Shown piece by piece: positions 23,001 through 34,281 of a stretch of 64,000 nucleotides of DNA. Origin of the DNA: Chinchilla lanigera (lineage: Eukaryota > Chordata > Mammalia > Rodentia > Chinchillidae); contig NW_004955460.1 in the NCBI RefSeq assembly GCF_000276665.1, forward strand, positions 2,091,450-2,155,449. Reading direction: 5' to 3'. The notes under the pieces are model-generated. The model was given only the letters and a program-made list of their open reading frames with translations, searched no databases and had not been told where the DNA came from. Every line of letters begins with the position of its first letter. The stretch's first letter is position 1. A program made the position numbers and the translations under genes.

Positions 23001-23636
23001 GTAGTGAATCATTTTTTCTTTCACCTTATTTTATTATTTTAGCTTATTTTTTAAGAAAATACATGCATCTTGAAGAGAAACTTTCTCATCTAAATCTATT
23101 AATATTAGTAGTTAATGGATAAATCAAGAAAGCTGATTAAAGTATGCTAAAAATGATTCTAACCCTCTTTGAATATTTTTCTATATAAATTTTATTTACG
23201 TATCCATTTTAGAAGTGGTTCCAAGGCCTTTTTGAGAATACATCCTTGGTAGGCGCTCATAGTTCTCCATCTTGAATAAACCATACCCACACTGCATCGT
23301 TTATATTTCCTGGATTTAGTTGCTTGAAAGCAGAGAGAGAATTTAACAAATGCAAACCAAGGCCAGAATCTGTATACTGTTATGATTTCTATTTTTGGTG
23401 ACTTGGTTATCCCCACACTTTCTAGAGCATTTAAGGTAGTTTTTAGTACATCAACAGCTCTCCTTTAATGCCAAGGCACTACATACTAAGGAAGTGAAAT
23501 AATTATATTACAAAGAGCATTTGAATAAAGAGCTTAAAGAGAGACATCATTGACATTGAAAACATAAGTCTGTAGGCTCTATCCTCATAGAAAAATTGAT
23601 CTGTTTGTATGCTTAATAGATTAAAGGATTGATGGA
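23001..23636. other. Unassigned sequence
   Basis: AT-rich sequence with nothing recognised. Confidence 0.4.
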
Positions 23637-23977
23637 TGTATTAGTGAGCTTTCCTGTTGATGGGACACAATATCCAACACTGATAATTCAAAGGAGGAGA
23701 GGTTTAATGTGCTTATTTTTTGGTGTGTGTGAAGGGGTCAGTCCATGGTCAGCTGGCTCCAAGGCAGAGACATCATGGTGGGGCAAAGACACTTATTTCA
23801 TGATGACCAAGAAGCAGAACAGGGGAATAGTGTCAGAGAGGAAGGGACCCCAGGACCAGAAATAGTACCCAGTGCTGTGTCTCCATGAGCCTCCACACAC
23901 ACATCTAGAAGTGTGCTACACCAATCCCTGGGGTGAATCTCAAAGCCAATGAAGTTGACACAAACTTAACCACCACA
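23637..23977 (-). mobile_element. MaLR/ERVL-type LTR, antisense
   Basis: Minus-strand reading begins TGTGGTGGTTAAGTTTGTGT and ends GGAAAGCTCACTAATACA, both typical. Internal blocks ('cacacttctagatgtgtgtg', 'ctgttctgcttcttggtcat', 'gagccagctgaccatggact') match 38153-38497 (+) and 6262-6591 (-), so this is a repeated family in the window. No internal region. Confidence 0.85.
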
Positions 23978-25829
23978 GTGGCCTAGGAGTGATCTCAGTG
24001 ATGGGTCTCTTATGACAGCAGGCTTGCCTAGGTTTCAGAACATTCTCAGTTTCTTACTCAGTCATGTCTTGTATTTTCTTAAGACTCTGTAGAAAGAAGG
24101 CCATCACTAGATTCAGCTGAGGGACTGTGAATTAAAATAAACCTCTTTACTTTAAAACTTACCCTGCCTATAGTATTGTCTTATAACAGAATACAGAAAC
24201 ACACACGATGTGCTGGCACACATGCATACACACATTTATTTGCTTTAATTTTTGAATATTCTCATTCTGGACCTTGGTAATTTTACTTCATAAAAGAAAT
24301 GGAAAGTGTTGGGCTGTGTGAAGTTGCTTAAAAGCTTTTTACAATATGTACATGCATATGTTTGTAAATATGTTTTTGTATTTATGCAGCTTGGTTAAGG
24401 CCAGCTATTCTTTTCCAAATGATGATATGTTTTTCCAGTTTCCACACCAGTTCTTTCATTCCACCCTTATAGCATGTTTGATAGCTTTTAGAGCAAGAAT
24501 GTCTCTCAAAATATTTTTAGGAAACCTCACAGGTGAAACCTTCCAGAGCAAATCACTTAACAGAATAAATTTGTAAAAAAATTTCTCCAGGGGTCTTGAT
24601 TGAAATGGCCTCTAGCTTATATAATTAATGACTGGAAAATTTTTATTTTCTTAGTAAATGAGAGGCTCCTTGGGTTTTCGTGTCTTACCAGGGCAAAGTA
24701 CTGCCTGCTTCCTGTCTTGAGCTGCTCGCTTCTGAGGATGCTGTGGTCAGCCAGGCAGCATGGTCTCTGCCCTGGAGGGATGGAAGGGACTTTAGGAGGT
24801 GCAGCAGCAGGCCTGCAGTACCCTTTGTCCCACCTTTCTCAGCAGGGGCTGCTTTCACTCTTCTTCCTACCACCAGCTTTTCCTCTAGGTGCCACCTCCC
24901 AAATCCTCCCCAGGGGCACCACGGTGAACTCAGGGTTGTAGGAGAAAGCCTTCAGGTCTAGCACCTGTCTGGGGCATTTTTATTGTGACTGCACTGTTAG
25001 ACACTGAAATGAACTCAAGTAACCCGGTCAGAGGAAAAGACTTTGGCCTGAGTCATTGTGCCCAGTACTGTGCCTATCTTGTGGAAGCTGATCTTTTGCT
25101 TCCTGATTTCCAGTACCCTTGTGTAGAGCGTGAACAGACTAGACATTTGAAGTTCTTTTTTGGTTCTGCTGATCGTTGTCAAAGGAAGTCTTAGGCCTCA
25201 AAATCCTAAGTGCTCGTACTATGCCTTTATTCTGCTGCTTTGAAGTCAATTTGCATTTTGTGTGCCTGACATGCCAGTGGATACACAGTTCATCACAATT
25301 TCCTCATCTTTTGCTTGGGTCTATGATTATGCTCGGGGATCATGGAAGTCTTCGGAGACAATGAGTGGACAGGGAATGAGCGGACAAGGCACAAATTAGA
25401 AAAAGCTGCTCCTCTGGGAAGACAGCCACTCCTTCCAGGCATCCTCTCCTCCCACCGAGGCTAGTTGAGTCCAGGGCAACACCATGGCAAGCACGGTGAA
25501 TTCCACTCCAGCCCCCGCTGGCTCACAGAGAGGCACTGCATGGGTGGGCACCTCACAGATCTCATCTGACCCCTTCCGTAGGGTCTGTAGGCGCTGGTCC
25601 TTCAGAAAGGGCCCAGGTGCTCAGCTTTCTGAGCAGGATTCATTGGAAGTGGCCAAAGTGCAAAGACTGAGTGAGGCAAGGGATCTGGAACACCTTGCTG
25701 CCATCTCCATGGTACAGTTTTCCACCAAGCACCACCCTATTGCAGTTTCTCCATCCAAGGACCACAGAGATTTCTATCCCATCCATATGCCTGCTGTGCT
25801 TACAGATCTAACTTTAAGAAAATAAGAGA
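23978..25829. other. Unassigned sequence with weak open frames
   Basis: 24600-24961 and 25484-25825 have frames of about 93-113 codons. The second begins with a good initiation context (caccATGg) but the predicted protein has no recognised domain, no neighbouring splice pattern that I can support, and no poly-A signal. Treated as non-coding. Confidence 0.4.
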
Positions 25830-25990
25830 AATACTCTGGGAGGCTGAGGCAGGAAGATCACAAGTTCAAGCCCAGCCTGCAAAACTAAGCAATTTAGCAA
25901 GAATCTGTCTCATAATAAAAAAAGGGTGTGTGTGTTGGGGATGTAGCCCCGTGTGAAGGCCCTGGGTTTAATTCCCAGTACTGAAGAGGA
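25830..25990 (+). mobile_element. B1+ID composite SINE
   Basis: 'ctgggaggctgaggcaggaa', 'gttcaagcccagcctgcaaa', 'aagaatctgtctcata' joined to 'ttggggatgtagccccgtgt' and 'ggccctgggtttaattccca'. Confidence 0.9.
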
Positions 25991-26412
25991 AAAAACAGCA
26001 ATATAGGTTGATTTTTCAATGCTTGGTGAATGCAGTTGGATTTTACCAACTGTTGAACTGTCGTTACATACAATCTCTGAGGACTCCACACTGTATGATA
26101 ATCTCCTAGGTTATGTTCTCACCACTCCTTGTATCCCAGTGCTAGCTTGTGAAGAAGGCAAAATAAACAGGTGCGTGTGACCCTTACAAAATATCAGCTT
26201 GAACCGCATGAAACGGGTATGCTTGTGGGTCAAAATGGTCAAACATTAGCAAATTCATACAGTCCAACCTTACAAGAATTATGAAATGAACAGCACAATA
26301 AAAACATCAGAACCATGAATTTGAAGCCCTTGTTTCTTTCTATGCAGTACCTTAAGCTTGCCTTATTTGATAGCAGTTGTTGGCAATAGCTCCTTGCCTT
26401 GAGATGGGGGTG
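25991..26412. other. Unassigned sequence
   Basis: Nothing recognised. Confidence 0.4.
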
Positions 26413-26809
26413 TGTCTTGGTTACTTTTCTCTCCTTGCTGAGACAAAATACCCAATGCCCAAAATGAAGGAAGGAAAGGTTTATTTAGCTTACAGTTTGT
26501 GGAGGTTTCAGTTCATACTTGGCTGGCTCCGAGGCAGAAGATAGCAAAGCAACAAGAGCAAAGGGGGTAATGGCAGCCGAACAGCAAAGCAGCCAGAGCA
26601 AAAGGGAGGAATGGCGGCAAGCAGCCTCTTTCCCTGCCTTACTCTGTAAAGCTACCCCCACTTAAGGGGTGTGTAGCTCTCACATAAGCTCCATGGCCTC
26701 CTCTTCCACAGGCTCAGGATGTATACAAAGTAAGCACCCTGGCTTCCTGCTGAGTCACTTAGCCAAACCTCTAGACTCCCCAAGTTGACACAATGTATCA
26801 ACCATAACA
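26413..26809 (-). mobile_element. ERVL-type LTR, antisense, with near-perfect target duplication
   Basis: On the minus strand it starts TGTTATGGTTGATACATTGT and ends AAAAGTAACCAAGACA, with an AATAAA-containing block ('gctaaataaacctttccttc') before the end. Flanks are GGGTG (26408-26412) and GGGTA (26810-26814), four of five identical. The first about 170 bases match the LTR at 4539. Confidence 0.82.
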
Positions 26810-26868
26810 GGGTAAAAAACAGAGTTCTCTCAGGCTTTGGTGTCCCCAAATTCCAAGCTCAGAAAAGA

Positions 26869-27020
26869 CAGTGGTTTTCAACCGGGGTGGAATGGTATAG
26901 GGAGGGCTCAGGACTGACTGTCACATCTGGAAGGCAGGACTGGTCTAGTGGGTGGAGGCCAAGTCCGGCAGCAGAACTCCTACAGTGCATAGGAAATGTC
27001 TCAGAGAAAGACGTACCTGG
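26869..27020 (+). mobile_element. hAT-type MITE (Charlie-like) fragment
   Basis: Starts with the terminal-repeat-like CAGTGGTTTTCAACCGGGGT and contains 'tctagtgggtggaggccaag' and 'cctacagtgcataggaaatg', the order of a common mammalian hAT non-autonomous element. Related to 33064-33290. Confidence 0.65.
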
Positions 27021-27855
27021 CCCTGAAGGGAACAACATCAAGGTTAAATTTAGGAAACTCAGTAGTCAACAAAGATGTTTTGTGGAAACATCCAGGACAT
27101 CTCCTCTTTAACCACATATCCCTTCACCCACCACAAATAAAGAAATGTTATGTTAACCTCGGGATAAGAGGGAGGCTTCTCCTCTAAGGGCTTACTCCAA
27201 ATTCAGGTACATTAGTGGGGAGAACTAGGAGACGCTGCTGCACTCACTTGTAAACACATTTCAGGACCCAGGGCAGAATCAGCATGCCATATTGAGTCAT
27301 CTTGGATGGTGGCTACTCATTCCCGAGGACCAATGGTTCCTGAGGTCACACAATTCCTGTGCTGCCATGGACTCTGAGTGGCTGGGACCAGTAACACTGC
27401 TAGGCTGCTGGGAAGAGCTAGAAGTTTCGTCTCTGATTTAAAGCAGTGTAGAGTCCCAGGGTGTTCACACTGCACCATGCGTTCATCGAGGAAGGGTGCA
27501 CATTCATTAACCTATCACCTCCAGGTCACTGTGTAAGGCATACTTCCCACTCATTCTCTCTGCAGCTTTTCACAGCTGCAGAGAAATATCCTTCCAGAAA
27601 ATTCTAAGTCTCTTTAAATTTCATTGCCTATTGTCCATTAGGAAAGATAAAAAAAAAAAAACAAAAAAAAACGGGGGGGGGTGTAGGAAATACAAATGCA
27701 AGAATGATGTACTGATTTAATTGAAAATATTCAAATTAACTTCATTTGTAGCTATTTGCATAAATTCTCTCTAGCTTTTTAAAAAAATATTTCAGCATTT
27801 TTTGAATATGTTAGAAAAAGAGTTTTCCTAAAGTCCCTTAAAACTAGTTTGTTTC
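27021..27855. other. Unassigned sequence with A- and G-runs
   Basis: Includes two A-runs and a run of nine G at about 27649-27681. No gene or other repeat recognised. Confidence 0.45.
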
Positions 27856-28050
27856 TGGGCGTGATGGTGCAGTCCTGTAATGCCAGCACTCAGGAGGCTG
27901 AGGCAGGAGGACTGCTGTGAGTTTGAGACCAGTCTGGGCTACACAGTGAGGTCAAGGCCAACCTGAACTACACAGTCAGACCCCATCTCAAAAGGACAGA
28001 AAAACAAAACAAAACAAAAAAGAAAACAACAACAACAAAAAACAAGTAAG
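27856..28050 (+). mobile_element. B1 SINE with (CAAAA)n tail
   Basis: 'ctgggcgtgatggtgcagtc', 'gccagcactcaggaggctga', duplicated 'accagtctgggctacacagt' / 'gccaacctgaactacacagt', 'gaccccatctcaaaagg' and a CAAAA/CAACAA tail. Confidence 0.95.
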
Positions 28051-28555
28051 AGAGAAATACAGCAGATGAAGTCCTAGACAGGAGAGACAGGCAGAGAGGA
28101 GAGGTTAGAGCACAGAGACCTGCCTTTGCCATGGTTTCCCATGTGCTGGTCTCAGCAAATCACAGCACTGCTATGCATGGGGACTCCAAGGATTTTAGGA
28201 CAAGAATGAAAGATCATCTTGTCTTTCAGGGAGACCCTTCTGTGGTGTTTGGATGGAACAAGGGAGGCAATGAGAAACTGCAAAGAGGAAGTCTGATTAG
28301 AACTGCAAGGCTTTTGTTCTCATGCAGAATGGAGTACTGACAGCCCCAGCAGTGGAAGGCAGGAATCTTAGGAAACCCATGTGTCTTTGGTCTAGGCACA
28401 CTGCCAGGCACACACTGATTACCAGTCATTTCCTGATCAATAAAATAAAAGATGGCTCAGCTTGGGTTGCAATTAGTTTCCTACAAAGCATATTCACACA
28501 AACATTGAAAACAACTTTCCCATAAGGAGTGAAGGAAAAAAAAGACAAGTATATA

Positions 28556-28742
28556 ACCAGACATGATAGCGCATTCCTGTCATCTGAGGGCTCTGGGAGC
28601 CTGAGGCAGGAGGGTTTCAAATTGAAGCTCAGTCTGGTCAATTTAGCAAGTCAGCATGTCTTTAAAAAGAAAATTTAAAAAGAGCTTTGGATGCACCTTA
28701 GAGCAAAGGCCCTGAGCTCAATCACCAGGACTGAAAATAAAA
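28556..28742 (+). mobile_element. B1+ID composite SINE
   Basis: 'accagacatgatagcgcatt', 'gagcctgaggcaggagggtt', then 'gagctttggatgcaccttag' and 'gccctgagctcaatcaccag'. Confidence 0.85.
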
Positions 28743-29318
28743 TTAAAACAAAGTTACATTGTGAAAATTTTGAACTTTTAGTAAAGACCCACGTAAGAAA
28801 TGCATTCTAGCATGACTCAGTATGTATTTATATGTAAAAAAGTGTGTGTATAGATTAAAATGAAACAATACTTTCATAAAATATGAATTATCTTTTTACC
28901 TTTGTTGTACATAGAGGACATGGGCCTTTCTTATTTTATTCTATTTCATTATAAAATTCTGTTCAACTTCCTCCAAATTGATTTCATGACCTCCAAATTG
29001 ATTTCATCATTTCAAAATCCACTGACTGTTATTCAGATATACTATATTCATCTGAACAGTAAATAAGAAGTTTTAAGGAAGCTGCATGTAAACAAACAAA
29101 TAAAAAACCCCACAAGAATTTCTAAAACAAAAGGGTAAAAAAGAAAACAGTGTTTAGCACAGCCGTAGAAAATGATAGCATGTTGGCTGGACCTATGCAG
29201 TTCTCCATTTTTGCCAACGTAGTAATTTTTGCTAAGTCTCTGTTTTGCTGAAGACATGACAGCCCTAACAATTATTGTCAGTGACTTTGTCAGGGGTTTA
29301 TCTCATTCTGTGGGTGTG
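28743..29318. other. Unassigned sequence
   Basis: AT-rich; a small tandem duplication of 'gacctccaaattgatttcat' near 28971-29008. Otherwise nothing recognised. Confidence 0.4.
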
Positions 29319-29692
29319 TTATGGACTGAAAGTGTATGTCTTTCCAAAATTCTTATACAGATGTTGTAGCTTCCAAGGTGATGGCATACGCAAGTGGAAC
29401 CTTTGAGAGGTAACTAGGTTTAGATAAAGTCATCTGGGTAGAGCCCCACCATGAGAATAGAGTCCTTGTAAGACTAGGAAGGGAGGTCAGAGAAGTAATC
29501 TCTCTCCATGTCCACCCTGTGAGGCTGTAGGACACACAGCGAGGGCTGCTGTCAGCCAGTGAGGAAGGAGCCCTTGCTGTGGAGCTGATTCCAGAAGCAC
29601 CTGGATTTTCCAGTCCCCAGGATAAAGGATAACTGTATTGTATATGCCACAGTCTATAGTATTTTGCTGTAGAGTCCTGAGCTGATTAAAAT
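29319..29692 (+). mobile_element. MLT1-like MaLR LTR
   Basis: Begins 'tgttatggactgaaagtgta', with 'gagccccaccatgagaatag' and 'agtccttgtaagactaggaa' (the 'tccttataagaagagg' region) and ends near 'gtattttgctgtagagtcct'. An older MaLR generation than the ORR1-like copies. Confidence 0.7.
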
Positions 29693-32261
29693 GGTGAGTA
29701 ATATACCTGCTCTTACAGTAAAGCCAGCAGTATGTCTCCTTCTGGGAGGTTTCCCAAGAGGACAACCAACTTTCCCCAGCACAGACTCATTTATAAGGAA
29801 CAATGTACCCTCAACACAAACTAAAATAACTTTAGAAACTCATTAGTCTAAGCACACAGGGACAATAAAACACCTTGCGGCTATGGTCTCCCATGGTCAT
29901 TGTAAAACATGAATGGATTCCCAGCTACCTTGAGGATGCTGTCTTTGTAAGACCCAACAGAATTGAGGGAGCACTTTACACTTAGGGAAATATAAAGTTT
30001 GAAAAAAAATGGATGAATTTTTTTCATTGTTTTAATTCTCACGAATATGAACTGATGACATTATTTTGAAAGGTAAGTATGTAGCTAAGCAGAAGGTGGG
30101 TTATACATTTGGATCATACACTTGAAGGTCAACCCATTGTAATACTTGTTCAAAGTTTGTACCTTTAACTCCTTGTATCTTTACTCCAAATTCAGGACAA
30201 TTCTTCCTATGATTTCCTCACCCGGTCTTGAGTCTTGCATTGGCTGTATCCATGTTCCATGGTGAATGATGACGTTTCCAACATGTAATTGGTAATCATT
30301 CTATAGAATCTCATGTTTATTTGTAAAAGGGAACCATGATGATTCGGTCAGATGCCTCTCATGGACGTGGAGAGAATTCCAGAGAGCCCTACCCATTACA
30401 GCCCAAGCTGAAAACACTATTGGTAGTGAAATATTCACTGTTGCTAAAGACTGTTACCAAAGGATGGCTATGCCAAAGGTATTGTAGCTCCGATTCCTAA
30501 TGAAACAAAAGTTCATTGCATTATATTAGGGTGGTAGGAAAATGGGAAATGCTTCAGGTGGCTAGAAAGCAGAGCTGGAACTTTAAGGAACAAATGCTTG
30601 GATGAGCTGAAGCATTCCGAGTTTTCCTGTGCTTAATATGTTACATTGCTATGTTGATATGTAATGTCACAGATGGTAATATTAGTCATGAAAGAACAAA
30701 GAAGCCAAGTTCATAGCCAAATGAAAGTTGAAAGGAGGGGACAAAAAGTGAACTTACCCCACAGACAGGTTTTCCTGATTGAAAACATCTTAAACACTAT
30801 AGAACACCTTCCCAAGATCCATGTGTTGGCGAGAGCAGATGCGGAAGACTGTAAATCTCAAAGTTGGCATATTTCCCACCAGAGGACTAAAGCAAGGAGT
30901 GTGGTGAAATCAAATTCAGCAATGAATGGATGATCCTAATTTAACAATAGGCAGCCTTCCCACAAATTCTCATGCAAACCAGTGGTGGCTTCCTCTTTTT
31001 TTAATTAACTACACAGCCTTTTCCAACCAGAAGATTTAAATGTTTACTTCTGTTTTCTTTGCGTCATTTGCATTTCTTTTGATTGTAAAAGGGAATTAAC
31101 CCCTTAGGCCTAGGAGGGCATTCTTTTGCAGAAACAGATAGACAAAGCTGGAAAAAAAAATACGGAAATGATCTGCAAACCAAGAGCATTCACATCATTC
31201 TTGGAATATGGTCAGTATTTTAAAGGATGACAATAGCGGAGTAAACTGTGTGCCATAGATGGTGTTCCTTGCAAAGTCAGGAGGTAGATAGCAAAATCTA
31301 GACACTAATAATGCTACTTTAATTAATTAATTTTTCTTTAGATCTCTAAGAAAGGAGAGATTAGCTATAGAACCACTGTAAAGCAAAGCAAAAGGTAAAT
31401 TCTTTTTCTACTTGAGAAATTACACCAAATGTTTCTCCTCCTCAGCTTTCAGATGAAATGTAGGAGGCAAAAAGAAAAGAGGAGTATTTCACCTACTCAA
31501 TATTTCTATTGTTGATTCATTTTGGCATATGCATATTCTAGTGTCTTAGGCACCTGGGCAGTGACTAAGAGAGGATGTTCGCACTGACGCTGACTGCAAG
31601 AGCTATATTTGGAGGGCGTAGCAACAGAGGAGAAGGGTTGGCTTGGGTACTCTAAATGGTTGTAGTACAGGATAATTAGATGGAATTGTACACGGAAAAA
31701 ATTTGTTAGAGTTACCAAAAATATTTCCTAACGAGAAGCCTGTTGTGCTCTGAAGTAGTCAAAAGGATGCAATGAATATTTCATCTCTTGAAACATTTAA
31801 CAGAGTAAGGGATGCAGGAATAGAAAGTATATCTTAAAGCTTTTTTCCCCCCTTGTGGATGAAGAGTGGGGATCATGAATCTTTCTGGGCTGTATTTCTG
31901 CTTCAACTACTAAGGTCCGAGAGTGGTAGTGTAGTGGAGGTATTTCCCAGCCTGGGGACAGAAAACCAAAAAGAGATCACATCTTTGGATGTGAAATGGT
32001 GGAAACAAATCTTACTTCTCTGCCTCATACAGTGAAAAAAAAAAAAAAAAAAAAGCAAATGTTCTTGACTTTTTCTGCTCCTTAGTTTGCTTTAGCAGAT
32101 CGCTTCTTTAGAATTTCCACTTTTGAAAACAAACAAAGAAATAAACCCAGAATTTGTTAGTTTATTGGTTCAGAAACGATGTGGCAATAGGACTCTTGAC
32201 ATTTGGGGAATGAAAGGATTAATGGTAACTTCGGTCACCACAGAAGTGTTACCTCAAGAAA
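29693..32261. other. Unassigned, apparently single-copy sequence
   Basis: No repeat or gene recognised over about 2.5 kb. An 89-codon frame at 30664-30933 has no domain. A place to look for conserved non-coding elements, which cannot be judged from one genome. Confidence 0.35.
32034..32054. repeat. Poly-A run
   Basis: About twenty consecutive A residues; no SINE body or L1 3' end was recognised directly before it. Confidence 0.9.
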
Positions 32262-32345
32262 AGCTGAGAGAGAGAGAGAGAATCAGAGACACAGAAACAA
32301 AGACACAGAGAGATAGAGACATAGAGAGACAGAGAGAGAGGCTAA
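32262..32345. repeat. GA/AGACAG-rich simple repeat
   Basis: Imperfect GA and AGACAG units; responsible for an Arg/Glu/Thr-rich 81-codon frame at 32123-32368, which is not a gene. Confidence 0.9.
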
Positions 32346-32520
32346 CACTGCATATAGCACTAAAATGAACAGTTGATAAAAATCAGACTTTATTTGTCTA
32401 ATTGGTGGGGGCTTTGGTTGTTCGTTTCTGGTTGTTTGTTACTTTCACTCTCAGAGATGGGACTACTTACAGACGCAATTAGCTGAGCTATCTCTGGGTG
32501 CATTACATTCCAATTTTCAA

Positions 32521-32640
32521 ACCTTAACGTGATACTGACTCAGCAGCCCTGGGGTGGGGTCTGACAGCCTGCATCTCTAAGGGATTCTGAGGGATTCTGG
32601 GGACCAGACTTTGGATAGCAAGTGATTACATTGCACCAAC
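32521..32640. mobile_element. MER5-like hAT MITE fragment
   Basis: 'tgactcagcagccctggggt', 'ctgcatctctaagggattct', 'ggggaccagactttggatag' follow MER5-family order. Confidence 0.6.
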
Positions 32641-32809
32641 TCTTAATGCAGTGTTCCTCTATGGATACAAACTAGTAAAAGTTATTTCCTTTGTTTAATG
32701 CACATGAGGTATAAATTAAGTAATACTGTGTTTCATATTCTTCTTATATGTGCTAAAGCTGTATCAAAACTCAGATGAAACAATTCAAATCCTTTAAATC
32801 TAGAGATCC

Positions 32810-32935
32810 CCAGCCTGGCTGTTTATTAGAATCATGAGGGAAGGAACACAGGCAGGTCTTTGAAAGATATAAATACCTAGTCCCTACTCAAAGCTCGTTA
32901 ACATCTCTGAGGATGAGGCCAAAACATCACATTTC
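32810..32935. mobile_element. MER5/MER20-like hAT MITE fragment
   Basis: 'cagcctggctgtttattaga', 'atcatgagggaaggaacaca', 'gaggatgaggccaaaacatc' resemble the 'catcagaatcacctgg...' class of hAT MITEs. Confidence 0.45.
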
Positions 32936-33063
32936 TCCCCATGTAGTTAGTAGAAAACTTTGCCCATTTACAGAAAAATTGACACAGTAGTATATTAGCA
33001 TCTGTCAACATTTGTCATATTTAAATTACTTGACTAATAATTTTTGCTTTTTCAAAGGTAGTA

Positions 33064-33290
33064 GCTCTTCAGCAAGGGCAATTTCGCCCCTGGGGGATAT
33101 TTAGCAATGTTTTCATTTGACATTTGTAGTTGTCATGACAAGAAGGTGAGTGCATTTGTGATGCTGATATCCAAAAGTTAGAGGCCAGGGATCTGGTTAA
33201 ACATCCTGTAATGTACAAGTGGGTTCTGGTCAACATAAAATTATTCAGATTAAATTTCCGGTTATGATGAGGTTGAGAAACTCTGATCTG
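33064..33290 (+). mobile_element. hAT-type MITE (Charlie-like)
   Basis: 'gggcaatttcgcccctgggg', 'gatatttagcaatgttttca', 'agaggccagggatctggtta', 'aacatcctgtaatgtacaag' and the terminal 'gaggttgagaaactctgatc' follow the same element as 26869-27020, here nearly full length. Confidence 0.72.
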
Positions 33291-33318
33291 AATATACTGG
33301 TTGATAGTGAACTGTTTG

Positions 33319-33399
33319 GAGCTTGGGGATTTAGCTCAGTGGTGCAGTACCTGCCTGGCAAGCATGAGATCCTGAGTTCGAATCCTGATACCCCCCCCA
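33319..33399 (+). mobile_element. ID SINE with C-rich tail
   Basis: GCTTGGGGATTTAGCTCAGT with an intact A box and a B box (GAGTTCGAATCC) ends in 'tgatacccccccc' rather than poly-A. Flanked by tgaactgtttgg / tgaactgtctga (33307-33318, 33402-33413). Pol III internal promoter elements look intact. Confidence 0.9.
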
Positions 33400-33413
33400 A
33401 TTGAACTGTCTGA

Positions 33414-34180
33414 AAGTTACTTGAACATATTTCCACTTATCAATCCTAAATACTTGCATATTAAAGATATTTGCCCACATAATCACAATAACAATATGAT
33501 GTTTGGAAGGATGAACAATGAATGATTCTCTGATAGCTTCTAAGAGTAAATCCACATTCAAATTTTTTCAATCATATCCTAAATGCTTTTAGAAAACCAG
33601 AATTCAGTTAAATTTCATGCACTGCATTTGAACAAATTTTTATATATTTAGCCTTTTGAAATCTAGATCAGCCCTTCAAACTTTTTAAAATTCAGTTTTG
33701 AAAAGTACAATTTAGTTATCTCATATCTGAAGATTAACTTGATTCTTTCCTCTTATTTCACTGTTTAACTGATTTCCCTATCCCTTATATTTCTTATGAA
33801 ATAGATGGCAGATGTATAAAAGCCTTGATTTGATTCAACTATTTTTGGAAAAGGTATTTAGGGTGGTGCTATATACATTGTCTTGCACAGCAGCACCCTA
33901 GTTGCTCCTCTAGAAGTAGCACTAACCCTGATCCCTTAGTTTGCAAGACCTTTCTCCACTTTAAGGTCCATTTTCTACTTTTTGATTAGCAAGAACTCTT
34001 GAGGGTGATTCTTAGACATCTGTGAATATTCTAGGACCCCAAATTCTCACATTATAGTTTTACCACCCTCTGATTCTCCTTGCTTGAATCACTGGAGGCT
34101 GTAGAAAATCATACTTCTGCATCTATTGATGATTTTTAAGTTCCATACTTTCCAATTGTTAGCTAGATTATCTCCTTCTC
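33414..34180. other. Unassigned sequence
   Basis: Nothing recognised. Confidence 0.4.
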
Positions 34181-34272
34181 TTTCCTTTTTTTCCCCTGTG
34201 GTGTCAGGGATCCAACCTAGGACACTGTGCATGCAAGGCAAGAGGTCTACCACTGAGCCACAACCCCAACCC
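34181..34272 (-). mobile_element. ID SINE, antisense
   Basis: 'ggtgtcagggatccaaccta', 'gcatgcaaggcaagaggtct', 'accactgagccacaacccca' are a reversed ID body. Flanked by tctccttct duplications at 34171-34179 and 34273-34281. Confidence 0.9.
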
Positions 34273-34281
34273 TCTCCTTCT

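Noticed and set aside
24600..24961. Overlapping 93- and 113-codon frames in a slightly GC-richer patch
   Set aside because: Two overlapping frames on one strand plus one on the other and no domain; typical of chance frames in GC-richer DNA.
25484..25825. 113-codon frame with a good initiation context
   Set aside because: No recognised domain, no homologue I can name, no splice sites or poly-A signal that fit a gene. A frame of this length is expected by chance in 64 kb.
33319..33399. tRNA gene
   Set aside because: The A and B boxes are good, but the body is an ID SINE with target duplications and matches other ID copies in the window.
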